DNA from: Verrucomicrobiota bacterium
GTDB taxonomy: Bacteria; Verrucomicrobiota; Verrucomicrobiia; Limisphaerales; JAEYXS01
NCBI GenBank assembly: GCA_030834415.1
Contig: JAURFH010000007.1
Span: 1-40,517, forward strand
Direction of reading: 5' to 3'
DNA: 40,517 nt
Positions 7,515-17,138 of the stretch are shown in pieces. The translations under genes were made by a program, and so were the position numbers. Within the stretch, counting starts at the first letter, position 1. Every line of letters starts with the position of its first letter. The notes beneath the pieces were generated by a model. That model saw nothing but the letters and a program-made list of their open reading frames with translations. It ran no database searches and was not told where the DNA came from.

Positions 7515-10451
7515 ATGGCGAAGGATTTCATACGGATCGGCGGGGCGCGTGAGCACAATCTGAAAGACCTCACGCTGGCGATTCCGCGCGATAAACTGGT
7601 GGTCATCACGGGGCTTTCCGGCTCCGGGAAATCCTCGTTGGCGTTTGATACCATCTATGCCGAGGGGCAACGCAAGTATGTGGAATCCCTCTCGGCGTAT
7701 GCCCGGCAGTTCTTGGGGCAGTTGAGCAAGCCGGACCTGGATTACATCGAGGGATTGTCCCCGACGATCGCCATCGAACAGCGCGGTTCCGGGAGCAGCC
7801 CGCGCTCCATCATCGCGACGACCACAGAGATCTACGATTATCTACGTTTGCTCTATGCGCATGTCGGCCAGCCGCATTGTCCGGAGACGGGTGAACCCAT
7901 CCGGTCCCAGAGCAGTACAGAAATCATCGATCGCATCATGGAACTACCCGCGCGGACGCGGCTGATGTTGTTGGCGCCGGTGGTGCAGTCCGCCAAGGGA
8001 GAATACCGCGATGTGCTGGAGAGGCTATCGCGGGAGGGCTTTGTTCGGGCCCGGGTTGATGGCGAGATCATCGACTTGAGTGCGACGACCAAACCGCGAT
8101 TGGAGGCGGCCAAGCGGCACAATATCGAAGTGGTGGTGGACCGCTTGGTGATGGATGACAAAGTGCGGGTGCGTCTGGGTGATTCCGTGGAGACGGCGTT
8201 GCGTTGGGGCGAGGGGCAGATGCTGGTGCTACATCAGCAGTCTACGGATGCGCCGGACAAGTGGGAGGAAGTGCTGCACTCCACCCGCATGTTCAGCCAG
8301 GCCACGGGTAAGAGTTACGAAAGCCTTACGCCGAAACATTTTTCCTTCAATGCACCGTTCGGGGCGTGTCCGGTCTGTCATGGTCTGGGACAGAAGATGG
8401 TTTTTGATGAAGGGTTGGTGATCCCTGACGGCGACAAATCACTGGAAGGCGGTGCGGTCTTGCCGTGGCGGCGTGGGGGCAAGCGCATGGTGGTGTATTA
8501 CAAGGCTTTGTTGAAAGGGCTGGCGGCTCAGTTTGGCGTGGAGATGGAGACACCTTACAAGAACCTGCCGGATACCTTCAAACAGGCTCTGTTGCACGGT
8601 ACGGGTGAGACGGAAGTGCATTTCCAATTCTGGCGTGCCGGCAAGGCGAGTCACGTGAACAAGCCGTTTGAAGGGGTGCTCAAGAACATGGAGCGGCTCT
8701 ATCAAGAGAGCGAGAGCGAGTTCACGCGGAATCGGCTGAAAGCTTTCATGAGTCCGCAGCATTGCGATGCTTGTGCCGCGCGGCGATTGAAGCCGGAGAT
8801 TTTGGCGGTGACTTTGGGTGGAGAGAAGGCTTCCAAGAAATTCAAGCATCACAAGCTGCCGCCGCCGGCACCGGGCCTTTCCATAATGGATGTGTGCGCC
8901 TTGTCGGTAGATGATGCGGAAGAATTTTTCTCCGGATTGAAACTCACAGAGTTCCAACAGCAGATCGCCGATGATGTCATTCGGGAGATTCGTGCGCGGT
9001 TGGGTTTTCTGCGGAATGTGGGGTTGGGCTATCTCACGCTGGACCGTGAGAGCGGGACTTTGAGCGGTGGTGAAGCCCAACGTATTCGATTGGCCACGCA
9101 GATCGGAGCAGGACTGGTTGGCGTTTTGTATATCTTGGATGAGCCGAGTATCGGGCTGCATCAACGGGACAATGAGCGCTTGCTCAATACCTTGATCGGG
9201 CTGCGTGATCTGGGCAATTCTGTCATCGTAGTGGAGCATGATGAGGATACCATCCGGCAGGCGGATTTCGTGCTGGATCTCGGTCCGGGTGCTGGAGTGC
9301 ATGGTGGTGAAGTGGTTGCGCAAGGGACGCCTGAGGAAGTGATGGCCAACAGCAAATCGCTGACAGGCCGTTACCTGAAAGGAGATATCACTATTCCGGT
9401 GCCCAAGAAACGCTTGGGTGCATCGCTAAATCGCGGTTGGCTGGAGATCTTTGGCGCGACGGAGAACAATTTAAAGAATGTGGATGCGCGCATCCCGTAT
9501 GGCACTTTGACCTGTGTCACGGGCGTGTCCGGTTCCGGCAAGAGTACCTTGGTGGACGATATCTTGCGGCGGGCGTTGTTCCGCAAGCTGCATGGTTCCA
9601 AGGAACGGCCGGGGGCGCATCGTGAACTGCGCGGCGTGGAGCAGATCGATAAGGTCATCGTTATCGACCAGGCACCTATCGGGCGTACGCCTCGTAGTAA
9701 TCCGGCGACCTATACCGGGATGTTCAATCATATCCGGGATCTGTTCGCCAAACTGCCATCCTCAAAAATACGCGGATACAATGCCGGGCGGTTTAGCTTC
9801 AATGTGAAGGGTGGGCGTTGCGAGAAATGCCAGGGTGACGGCTTGCTGGAGATCGAGATGCACTTCTTGCCAGCGGTGTACGTGACCTGTGAAGCGTGTG
9901 CGGGCAAGCGCTACAATCGCGAGACGCTGGAGATCACTTACAAGGGGCTGAACATCGCGGATGTGCTGAACCTGACGGTGGATGAGGGCGTGAACTTTTT
10001 CCGGGCGGTGCCGCAGTTGCTGGATATCTGCCAGACGTTGGCGGAGGTGGGGTTGGGCTATGTGCGATTGGGTCAACAAGCAACGACCTTGAGCGGTGGC
10101 GAGGCGCAACGCATCAAGCTGGCGGCGGAACTGAGTCGCAAGGCGACCGGACGCACGCTGTATATCTTAGATGAGCCGACGACGGGTTTGCACTTCCATG
10201 ATGTGGCGAAGTTGCTTGAGGTATTGTTCAAACTGCGCGCCACGGGCAATACCTTGCTGGTGATCGAACATAACCTGGACGTGATCAAATGCGCGGACTG
10301 GTTGATCGATATGGGACCGGAAGGCGGCAAGGGCGGGGGCACCATCGTGGCCGAGGGGCCGCCGGAAGTGATCGCTGCCTGTGAAGCCAGCCAGACGGGA
10401 CGGTTTCTTAAGAGACTGTTGCCGGAGGCGGCAAAATTGACGGCGGACTGA
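7515..10451 (+). CDS. uvrA: Excinuclease ABC subunit A
   Basis: UvrA recognises bulky DNA damage as a dimer and loads UvrB in nucleotide excision repair. At 978 residues it is slightly longer than the usual 940. Both ABC ATPase modules are intact: Walker A GLSGSGKS at 33-40 and GVSGSGKST near 670, signature LSGGEAQRIRL near 516 and LSGGEAQRIKL near 859, each followed by the 'YILDEP' Walker B. Zinc-binding cysteines are seen as CPVC near 285 and CDAC near 416, and CEKC/CEAC at 769-795. A short lysine-rich insertion ('GGEKASKKFKHHKLPPP') follows the first zinc module and may explain the extra length. ATG 7515 gives the standard UvrA N-terminus. The TPR gene begins 13 nt after the stop, suggesting co-transcription. 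Confidence 0.97.
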   Translation: MAKDFIRIGGAREHNLKDLTLAIPRDKLVVITGLSGSGKSSLAFDTIYAEGQRKYVESLSAYARQFLGQLSKPDLDYIEGLSPTIAIEQRGSGSSPRSIIATTTEIYDYLRLLYAHVGQPHCPETGEPIRSQSSTEIIDRIMELPARTRLMLLAPVVQSAKGEYRDVLERLSREGFVRARVDGEIIDLSATTKPRLEAAKRHNIEVVVDRLVMDDKVRVRLGDSVETALRWGEGQMLVLHQQSTDAPDKWEEVLHSTRMFSQATGKSYESLTPKHFSFNAPFGACPVCHGLGQKMVFDEGLVIPDGDKSLEGGAVLPWRRGGKRMVVYYKALLKGLAAQFGVEMETPYKNLPDTFKQALLHGTGETEVHFQFWRAGKASHVNKPFEGVLKNMERLYQESESEFTRNRLKAFMSPQHCDACAARRLKPEILAVTLGGEKASKKFKHHKLPPPAPGLSIMDVCALSVDDAEEFFSGLKLTEFQQQIADDVIREIRARLGFLRNVGLGYLTLDRESGTLSGGEAQRIRLATQIGAGLVGVLYILDEPSIGLHQRDNERLLNTLIGLRDLGNSVIVVEHDEDTIRQADFVLDLGPGAGVHGGEVVAQGTPEEVMANSKSLTGRYLKGDITIPVPKKRLGASLNRGWLEIFGATENNLKNVDARIPYGTLTCVTGVSGSGKSTLVDDILRRALFRKLHGSKERPGAHRELRGVEQIDKVIVIDQAPIGRTPRSNPATYTGMFNHIRDLFAKLPSSKIRGYNAGRFSFNVKGGRCEKCQGDGLLEIEMHFLPAVYVTCEACAGKRYNRETLEITYKGLNIADVLNLTVDEGVNFFRAVPQLLDICQTLAEVGLGYVRLGQQATTLSGGEAQRIKLAAELSRKATGRTLYILDEPTTGLHFHDVAKLLEVLFKLRATGNTLLVIEHNLDVIKCADWLIDMGPEGGKGGGTIVAEGPPEVIAACEASQTGRFLKRLLPEAAKLTAD

Positions 10452-10464
10452 GGAAGAAACTCAC

Positions 10465-13197
10465 TTGAATTCGCAAGATTCCAGACGAATGCTGAATCAG
10501 ATGTCTGAAGTATGGAAAGGCAAGTTGCGCTGGCTGGTTTACGGCCTGCTGGGCTGGATGCTGCTGACGTTTCAAGCCAAGGCGGCGGACTCGGCGGAGG
10601 CGCGCAATCTTTTCCGGGCGGCGAGCGAGGCATTGCAGGACAAGGCCTACGAACGGGCGGCGGGAGAATTCAGCTTCTATCTGCAAAAATTTCCCAACTC
10701 AACGCGTTTGGCTGAGGCGGCGGTGAGTTTGAGCGAGGCATTATATGAGCTGAAACGATTTGCCGAGGTGGTGCAAACGGTGGACACGTATAAAGCCCGG
10801 GCGCTTACTTCGGCTGACCAGCTGAGCTACCTGAAGGCTCGCGCCCAGTGGGAACTGGGGCAATTTGCGGAATCTGCCAAAAGCTGGCAGGCCTTGGCGA
10901 AGGAGCATCCCAAGTCCGCCTTTTTGGCTGAGGCCTTGTATTGGGAGGCCTTGGCTCATTTCAAGGAGAAGGACTGGAACGGGTTGGTGGAAGCTTTGAA
11001 CGGCAGCAATCGTCCTTTTCCGGCACTCGCTGAGAAACAGCCGGCCAACCCATTCGTGGTGCGGAGCCGGTTATTGTTGGTGGAGGCATTATTGGAGAAG
11101 AAGGATCTGGCGACGGCGGAGAAAACCTTGGCCATCCTCGCGGAGCAGACTTTACCTCCGGAACAGAACTGGCAGCGGGCACAGTTGCTGGTGCGGGTGC
11201 AGCGGCAGGAAGGGCATCTCGAGGAGGCTGCTCAGACGGCCACTGGTCTCTTGGCGCAGGCGCGGACATTGGGACGGGCTGAACTGATCGCTGAGTCCGT
11301 GGCTTTGCGCGCGGAGTTGTTGCAGGACTTGCAACAGCTCGATGCGGCGCTGGAGGTCTGGCAAACGAATCTCTCCGAAAGCACACCGCCTGCCCGTCGT
11401 CGGCAGGCTTTGTTTGCGGTCATCTCACTGGCGACGGCGAAGGGGAATACGGAACAGGCACGGACGCAGTTGACGGAGTTTTTGCGGACGAATCCGAACG
11501 ACCCTGCGCAAGGTCTAGTGCGGCTGACTTTGGGTGAGTTGAATCTCAAAGATTTCTACCGGCTGAAGTCTGCCCAACCACCAACGGTAGATACGAATCT
11601 GCTGCAGTCGGCCAAGGTGCAGTTTGATGCTGCGCTGACTAACACCGCCATCAGCAACATCACTGGTCGGGCCTATCTCGGGCGTGGCTGGTATGGCTGG
11701 GAGATGGGAATGACGGAAGCAGCCCAGGGTGATTTCAAGCTGGCGGCAGATACTTTGCCGGAAGGGAATGACCAAGCGATCGCACTCTTCAAATTGGCGG
11801 ATACGCAGTTCCAACGCGATGACTTGGAGAGTGCGGTGGCTAATTACAGCGCATTGGTGGAGCAATACCGGGGCGTGCCTAAGGTGCGGGATGGATTGCT
11901 TGATCAGGCCTTGTATCAACTGGTGCGGGCAGGAGTGCGGTTGGATCGGCTCGAGGTGGCCACGTTTGCCTTGGAGCGTTTGCTGGAGTGGTTTCCGGAC
12001 CGTTATTACAGCGAGAACAGTTTGCTGCTGGTGGGGCAATCGCTGGGGAAGGCGGGTCAGGTCGAGGATGCGCGGCGGTTGCTGGATGATTTCCTTCGCC
12101 GGTTTCCAAATTCACCCAAGGCATCCGAGATCCAGCTTGCCCGGGCCCGTATCAGTGTGCGGGAGCAAAACTGGTCTGAGGCGATCGGCATCTATTCGAA
12201 CTGGCTGGAGCGCTTCACCAATGACGTGGCCCGGCCGCGGGCTGTTTTTGATCTTGGATGGCTGCACTTCAAGGCTGGAGACGAGACGACGGCTTTCAAT
12301 ACTTATATCAATTTTGTGGGCGAATATGCGACCAACGCACTGGTGCCACAGGCGCACTTCTGGTTGGCGGAGCATTTCGAGCGGCAGAAGGATTTTCAGA
12401 AGGCAGACATCCATTACCAGTTGGTGTTTCAAAACACGAATCAGCCGCCGGGAGAGTTGAGTCATCGGGCCCGGTTGATGGCAGGGCGTGCGGCTTTTTC
12501 CAGCCAGTTGTACAACCAGGCAGAGGGATATTTCCGATGGCTCATCACCAATGGCCCACCGCAGATGGTCAATTCCACCATCTCCACCCAACTGGTGGCT
12601 CAGGCTTATTTCGCGCTAGGTGATACTTTCCTGGCTGATCCGACTTCGGATCCGGTGAAGTCCATGGACCGTTTTGGCGAAGCCATCAATGCTTTCGAAC
12701 TGATACCCAAGTTCTTCAAGGAAAGCCCGCTAGTGCCGTTGGCTTGGAGCAAGATTGCCAACTGCCATCTACAATACGCGACGCAAGACCCGAGCCGCTA
12801 CAACGATGCTTTGGAGTGTTACAGCAAAGCGATCGAATCGCCGCTGGCATCTGTCGAAACGCGAGCTTTGGCCGAGATCGGCATGGCTAAGGTGAACGAA
12901 CAGATGGCGAAGCAAGCGCAGTTGACGGAAGAAGAGAGAAACAACCTATGGCTCGCCGCACTCGGACATTATGAGAATGTGATGTATGGCACGGGCTTGC
13001 GGGAAGGGGAGGAACTGTCGCCGTTTGTCACGGAACAGGCGGGGTTGGATGGGGCGACCTTGCTGCTCAAACTCAACCGGCGGGAACAGGCGATCAAGTT
13101 TTACGAGCGGCTTATCGAGAAGGTGCCGGCATTGAAGGCTAGTGTGGAGAAGCGGATCGCGGAACTGCCGCCGGAAGCATCGGTCAAAGTGAACTGA
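10465..13197 (+). CDS. Exported tetratricopeptide-repeat protein
   Basis: A 910-residue protein made largely of TPR-type helical pairs from about residue 45 to the end ('AAGEFSFYLQKFPNSTRLAEAAVSLSEALYEL', described here by its parts, is the first clear unit near 65-95; others recur near 140, 280, 440, 540, 610 and 790). The N-terminus has a basic stretch, a hydrophobic segment (LRWLVYGLLGWMLLTF) and an 'AKAA' cleavage site, so it is probably periplasmic. The TTG start at 10465 has AGGA 10 nt upstream, while the ATG at 10501 has no ribosome site. It resembles the TPR proteins that work with BamD/YbgF-type envelope complexes, with no enzyme motif. It follows uvrA by 13 nt, but a repair role is not implied. 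Confidence 0.82.
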   Translation: MNSQDSRRMLNQMSEVWKGKLRWLVYGLLGWMLLTFQAKAADSAEARNLFRAASEALQDKAYERAAGEFSFYLQKFPNSTRLAEAAVSLSEALYELKRFAEVVQTVDTYKARALTSADQLSYLKARAQWELGQFAESAKSWQALAKEHPKSAFLAEALYWEALAHFKEKDWNGLVEALNGSNRPFPALAEKQPANPFVVRSRLLLVEALLEKKDLATAEKTLAILAEQTLPPEQNWQRAQLLVRVQRQEGHLEEAAQTATGLLAQARTLGRAELIAESVALRAELLQDLQQLDAALEVWQTNLSESTPPARRRQALFAVISLATAKGNTEQARTQLTEFLRTNPNDPAQGLVRLTLGELNLKDFYRLKSAQPPTVDTNLLQSAKVQFDAALTNTAISNITGRAYLGRGWYGWEMGMTEAAQGDFKLAADTLPEGNDQAIALFKLADTQFQRDDLESAVANYSALVEQYRGVPKVRDGLLDQALYQLVRAGVRLDRLEVATFALERLLEWFPDRYYSENSLLLVGQSLGKAGQVEDARRLLDDFLRRFPNSPKASEIQLARARISVREQNWSEAIGIYSNWLERFTNDVARPRAVFDLGWLHFKAGDETTAFNTYINFVGEYATNALVPQAHFWLAEHFERQKDFQKADIHYQLVFQNTNQPPGELSHRARLMAGRAAFSSQLYNQAEGYFRWLITNGPPQMVNSTISTQLVAQAYFALGDTFLADPTSDPVKSMDRFGEAINAFELIPKFFKESPLVPLAWSKIANCHLQYATQDPSRYNDALECYSKAIESPLASVETRALAEIGMAKVNEQMAKQAQLTEEERNNLWLAALGHYENVMYGTGLREGEELSPFVTEQAGLDGATLLLKLNRREQAIKFYERLIEKVPALKASVEKRIAELPPEASVKVN

Positions 13198-13205
13198 CCT
13201 TTCGG

Positions 13206-13940
13206 CTATTCGGTCTCGAGGTCAAATTCCAGCCGGGACTTCAAGCCGGTTTGCTCATTGCGCATCTCCACTTCCTTGATCTGATAGTGGCCATCCACTT
13301 TCTTCACCTTGGTAGGCAGGAAGATCTTCATCAGCTTGCCTTGCTGGTCGTAGGCTTCAGCGCGGACGATTCCCAAGGTGTCCTTATCGATCCAAGAGAT
13401 GACCTTGGCATAAGTGCCGGGCTGGGGATTCGTGTTTTTGCTCTCCAACACAAAACAAGCCTGACTGCGTCGCAGTTCGTGCTTGGTCACGCGTTGATCC
13501 TTCCAGCGGAAAAATTCCAAACCGAGATCGCTGATCCAGAAATCTGACCCGGCAAAAGGAATGCCCGTGGTGTTGTGAGTAATTTCCCGGGGCTTCTCAT
13601 TTGTGCCGCTGAGCAGTTCATAGCTGTTCATACTGCCGGGTGACTGATTGATGGTGAGGGCGACCATCTCGGCGGAATTGGTGCTTCGCGTCTGGTAGAT
13701 GCTTTTCCAGCCATGCTCACCTTTGATCAGTTTCATCGCGATCGGCACGCTGACTTCGGTTTTGCGGTCACGACGGATATAGAGGGTCGCCGTCATGGAT
13801 GAATCACGGATGGGAGCCAGGGCGCAAAGTTCTTCCGCCAAAGCACGGCCTTCCAGCACCGTTTTATCCGGCTCCGCCTGGGCGGTTATCACGACGAGAC
13901 AACAGAGCAGGGCGAAGATATATGAACGAAATATCTTCAT
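13206..13940 (-). CDS. Outer-membrane lipoprotein-sorting (LolA-like) protein
   Basis: A 244-residue exported protein with a clear signal peptide (MKIFRSYIFALLCCLVVITAQA, cleaved after AQA). The mature part matches the 'outer membrane lipoprotein-sorting protein' family (PF17131-type, LolA/LolB-like fold): an N-terminal 'SSMTATLYIRRDRKTEV' strand pair, a central 'FAGSDFWISDLGLEFFRW' motif and a C-terminal 'LGIVRAEAYDQQGKLMKIF' hairpin. The family is expected to bind acyl chains in the periplasm; its exact cargo is unknown. Its ATG overlaps the lon stop codon by four bases (ATGA), so translation is probably coupled to lon, an odd pairing. It converges with the TPR gene with 8 bp between stop codons. 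Confidence 0.82.
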   Translation of the reverse strand: MKIFRSYIFALLCCLVVITAQAEPDKTVLEGRALAEELCALAPIRDSSMTATLYIRRDRKTEVSVPIAMKLIKGEHGWKSIYQTRSTNSAEMVALTINQSPGSMNSYELLSGTNEKPREITHNTTGIPFAGSDFWISDLGLEFFRWKDQRVTKHELRRSQACFVLESKNTNPQPGTYAKVISWIDKDTLGIVRAEAYDQQGKLMKIFLPTKVKKVDGHYQIKEVEMRNEQTGLKSRLEFDLETE

Positions 13941-16342
13941 TTGTTGCGCAGGGCGAAGGGCAGGGCATCAGCGATATGGCGGACGAAGTGAACCTTCATG
14001 CGTTCACGTACTTCTTCCGGCACTTCAGTCCAGTCCTTCTGGTTCAGTTCAGGCAAAATCAGCTCTTTGATACGAGAGCGGGAGGCGGCCAGCACCTTCT
14101 CTTTGATGCCGCCCACGGGTAACACCCGGCCACGCAAGCTGATCTCCCCGGTCATCGCGACATCCGAGCGGACCCGACGTCCAGTGAAGAGAGAGGCAAG
14201 GGCCATGGTCATGGTGATGCCGGCACTGGGGCCGTCTTTGGGGGTGGCTCCGGCCGGGACGTGGATATGGATGTCGGTCTTCTCCAATTCCGTCAGGGGG
14301 ATCCCCAATGATTTAGATTGGCTGCGGAGATAGCTGAGCGCGGTCTGGGCGCTTTCCTTCATCACATCACCCAGCGAACCGGTGAGGATGAGCGCCCCTT
14401 TGCCGGGCATTTTGGTGGCTTCAATGAAAAGGATGCTGCCGCCCACAGGCGTCCAAGCCAGACCAGTGGCGATGCCGCATTCGGAAATATTCTCCGCCGT
14501 TTCCTGATGGAACCTTGCGATACCCAGGTAGTCGTGCAAGTCAGCGGCCTTGATGACGAGCGGAGGATGCTTCACCTGTTCCTCGGCATACTTGCGTGCG
14601 GCCTTGCGGACGAGGGCGGCAATCTCGCGTTCCAATTGGCGCAGACCAGCCTCACGGGTGTAATCCTGAATCAACCTAGCGATGGTGGTGTCCGGTATCT
14701 TCACCAGCTTGGGCTTCACCCCATGTTCTTCCAACTGGCGGGGAATGAGGTGGCGCCGGGTAATCTGGATCTTCTCAGAGAGCGTGTAGCTGGGTAGTTC
14801 GATGATCTCCAAGCGATCACGCAAAGCTGGATGCACCGGGTCCATCCAGTTCGCGGTGGTGATGAACATCACCTTGGAGAGATCGAACGGCAGGTCGAGA
14901 TAATGATCGGTGAACGTGCTGTTCTGCTGCGGGTCCAGCACTTCGAGCAAGGCGGATGCAGGGTCGCCGCGGAAGTCGGAGCCGACCTTGTCTATCTCAT
15001 CCAACAAAATGACCGGGTTGTTCGACTCTACGCGCCGGATAGCCTGCAAGATACGACCGGGCAGGGCGCCGACATAAGTGCGACGATGACCGCGGATCTC
15101 TGCTTCATCACGCATGCCGCCGAGAGCGATCCGGATGAATTTGCGACCCAGAGCTTCCGCCACGCTGCGGCCCAATGAAGTCTTACCGACACCCGGCGGA
15201 CCGACGAGGCAGAGGATGGGGCCCTTCAGCGAGTGCTTGAGTTTGATGACCGCCAAGAACTCAAGTAGCCGCTCCTTCACCTTGTCGAGACCATGGTGAT
15301 GCTCATCTAAAAGTTTTCGCGCGGTGGCCAGATTGATCTGGTCTTCGGTGCCTTTGTTCCAAGGCAGGTTGACGATCCAATCCAAGTAATTGCGCGTGAC
15401 CGTGTACTCAGCCGCCGCTGGAGGGATGGCCTGCAGCCGGTCGAGTTCCTTGAGGGCGACCTTCTTCGGTTCCTCAGGCAGGTTGTTCTCTTCCACCTGC
15501 TGACGCAGGTTTTCAATCTCCACCTGATTGGGGTCGGTTTCCCCCAGCTCTTTTTGGATGACGCGGATCTGCTCGCGCAGGAAATAATCACGTTGCGATT
15601 TGGACATCGATTCCGCGACCTCTTTCTGGATCTTGGAACCGATGCTGAGCACTTCGAGTTCGCGGCTGAGCAGGGGAGATAGTTTTTTGAAACGCTCCTG
15701 CACCGAAGTAGTGCTGAGCAAGTCTTGCCGTTCAGCCAGTGAGATGTTCAGGTTGGCAGCGATGAGGTCGGAGAGTTTGGACGGCTTCTCCGTGTTCAAG
15801 ACCGCGATCTTGACCTGATCTGAGATGGCGGGCGAAAGATTGATGATCTCTTGGAACTGCTGATGCGCGTGACGGGTGAGCGCGGTGAGTTCCAAGCTTT
15901 CCTCTTCCAGATCTTTGAGATGAGTGGTCTTGGCCTTCAGGTAGGGCTCTGAGCTTTCCACCTTGTCGATCTCTACGCGGCGTAGACCTTCCACCAATAC
16001 CCGGACCGTGTTGTCCGGGAATTTGAGCATTTTCAGCACGCGGGCGGCACAACCGACCTTGTGCAGATCATCCAATACGGGATTTTCCGTCTCGGGTTTA
16101 TGCTGGAGAAACAGGCCGAGGAAGCGATCCCCACCGACGACATCATCGATCAACCGGATGCTCTGGGCGGTGTCCACCAACAGGGGAGCGACCATTCCCG
16201 GGAAGAAGACAATATCGGAGAGACCCAAGATAGGCAGCGTCTCCGGGAGAGATTTGGCCCCTTGTTTCTGCATCGTCGCCGTATCGGAGCCGGAGTCCGA
16301 GGCGTCGAGGATGCTGATTAATTCCGTTTCAGATGACGTCAT
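13937..16342 (-). CDS. lon: ATP-dependent Lon protease
   Basis: Cytoplasmic AAA+ protease that degrades misfolded and regulatory proteins. About 801 residues from ATG 16342; a GTG at 16357 would add five. ATG is preferred because AGGG sits 6 nt upstream of it. Domains: N-terminal LON substrate-binding domain (about 30-230, 'LPILGLSDIVFFPGMV'), coiled-coil linker, AAA+ ATPase with Walker A GPPGVGKT near 378-385 and Walker B 'VILLDEIDK', and the C-terminal serine-lysine protease with the catalytic Ser in PKDGPSAG (about residue 706) and Lys in GGIKEKVLAA (about 749), spaced like S679/K722 of E. coli. It lies after hsp20 with 56 bp between, so the two form a proteostasis pair. Confidence 0.97.
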   Translation of the reverse strand: MTSSETELISILDASDSGSDTATMQKQGAKSLPETLPILGLSDIVFFPGMVAPLLVDTAQSIRLIDDVVGGDRFLGLFLQHKPETENPVLDDLHKVGCAARVLKMLKFPDNTVRVLVEGLRRVEIDKVESSEPYLKAKTTHLKDLEEESLELTALTRHAHQQFQEIINLSPAISDQVKIAVLNTEKPSKLSDLIAANLNISLAERQDLLSTTSVQERFKKLSPLLSRELEVLSIGSKIQKEVAESMSKSQRDYFLREQIRVIQKELGETDPNQVEIENLRQQVEENNLPEEPKKVALKELDRLQAIPPAAAEYTVTRNYLDWIVNLPWNKGTEDQINLATARKLLDEHHHGLDKVKERLLEFLAVIKLKHSLKGPILCLVGPPGVGKTSLGRSVAEALGRKFIRIALGGMRDEAEIRGHRRTYVGALPGRILQAIRRVESNNPVILLDEIDKVGSDFRGDPASALLEVLDPQQNSTFTDHYLDLPFDLSKVMFITTANWMDPVHPALRDRLEIIELPSYTLSEKIQITRRHLIPRQLEEHGVKPKLVKIPDTTIARLIQDYTREAGLRQLEREIAALVRKAARKYAEEQVKHPPLVIKAADLHDYLGIARFHQETAENISECGIATGLAWTPVGGSILFIEATKMPGKGALILTGSLGDVMKESAQTALSYLRSQSKSLGIPLTELEKTDIHIHVPAGATPKDGPSAGITMTMALASLFTGRRVRSDVAMTGEISLRGRVLPVGGIKEKVLAASRSRIKELILPELNQKDWTEVPEEVRERMKVHFVRHIADALPFALRNK

Positions 16343-16398
16343 GCCGTGCCCTAACACTGGGTTAGATGCCGGAACTGCGGAATCAGTTCAGAAATAAC

Positions 16399-16872
16399 TC
16401 AGTCGTGATTTTTCGACGAGATGATGATGGTGGTCTTTTTGCGTTCCGCCGAAACTGTGGTCGTCGGGACATCGATGCGCAAAAAGCCGTTCTGATAGGT
16501 GGCCTTGGCCTTGGAAAGATCGTAGCCCGGAGGCAGCTCGATGACCGTTTCGAAGGCCCCGTAATTGATCTCCATCACTAAAAAATTACATTTGCCACTG
16601 CGGCAACCATCCGGACGTTGCCCGCTGATCCTGAGCCGGTTGGCCTCCACGCTCAGTTCCAGATCCTCGCGGCGCATGCCGGCGAGTTCCACCTTGATGA
16701 CCAAGCCCTCTTCCGAGATGTAAACATCGGTATTAGGCGTCCAGTTAGCCTCGGACGAGGTGTCCGACATGGGCCGGTTGGTGTTCTTGATGAACTGTAC
16801 GGCGGAGGTGATCTTATACATGGCGTTTGTTGCGTTTAAGCTAACGTTTTTTGGGTCCGGACGCAAGGGCAT
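16399..16872 (-). CDS. Hsp20/alpha-crystallin small heat-shock protein
   Basis: Small ATP-independent chaperone that holds unfolding proteins; up to 157 residues. The alpha-crystallin domain runs from 'WTPNTDVYISEEGLVIKVEL' to the family motif A-x-x-x-N-G-x-L ('ATYQNGFLRIDVP'), with the typical 'GMRREDLELSVEANRLRISG' strand-turn in between. The C-terminal 'KKTTIIISS' carries an I-x-I-type tail. The start is uncertain: ATG 16872 lies 3 nt after the stop of the upstream small gene, ATG 16821 ('MYKITSAV') would shorten it by 17 residues, and none has a good ribosome site. No CIRCE element was found. Confidence 0.92.
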   Translation of the reverse strand: MPLRPDPKNVSLNATNAMYKITSAVQFIKNTNRPMSDTSSEANWTPNTDVYISEEGLVIKVELAGMRREDLELSVEANRLRISGQRPDGCRSGKCNFLVMEINYGAFETVIELPPGYDLSKAKATYQNGFLRIDVPTTTVSAERKKTTIIISSKNHD

Positions 16873-16875
16873 GAT

Positions 16876-17082
16876 TCAATTCATTTTGACTGTTATCTGC
16901 GGGCGTTCACCTTTCCGCACATGATAGATGACACTGGGCTTGGGACCGGAGGAAGCCTTGGTGGAACAGCCGCAGACTGAGCCTTTCTTACCGCCCAACT
17001 GCTTGGGGCGCAGCCACTGCCAGAGAAACGCTCCGGCGGTGACGGCGACAATCAGTAAAGCTGTCAGTTGCTGCCAATCCAT
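16876..17082 (-). CDS. Small Cys-rich single-span membrane protein (FeoB-associated-like)
   Basis: A 68-residue protein with one N-terminal membrane span (about 5-23, 'QLTALLIVAVTAGAFLWQWL') followed by a lysine/glycine turn and a 'CGCSTK' cysteine motif near 38-43, then a basic soluble tail. The span-then-C-x-C layout resembles the FeoB-associated Cys-rich membrane protein family, but no feoA or feoB is present here, so an iron role is only a suggestion. It lies between the isomerase-like gene (56 bp upstream) and hsp20 (3 bp downstream), probably in one transcript. Confidence 0.65.
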   Translation of the reverse strand: MDWQQLTALLIVAVTAGAFLWQWLRPKQLGGKKGSVCGCSTKASSGPKPSVIYHVRKGERPQITVKMN

Positions 17083-17138
17083 ATATGTAACTTACTGCCG
17101 GTGGCCCAAAGCGCAAACGCGGATTTCCCCGCCTGTGT

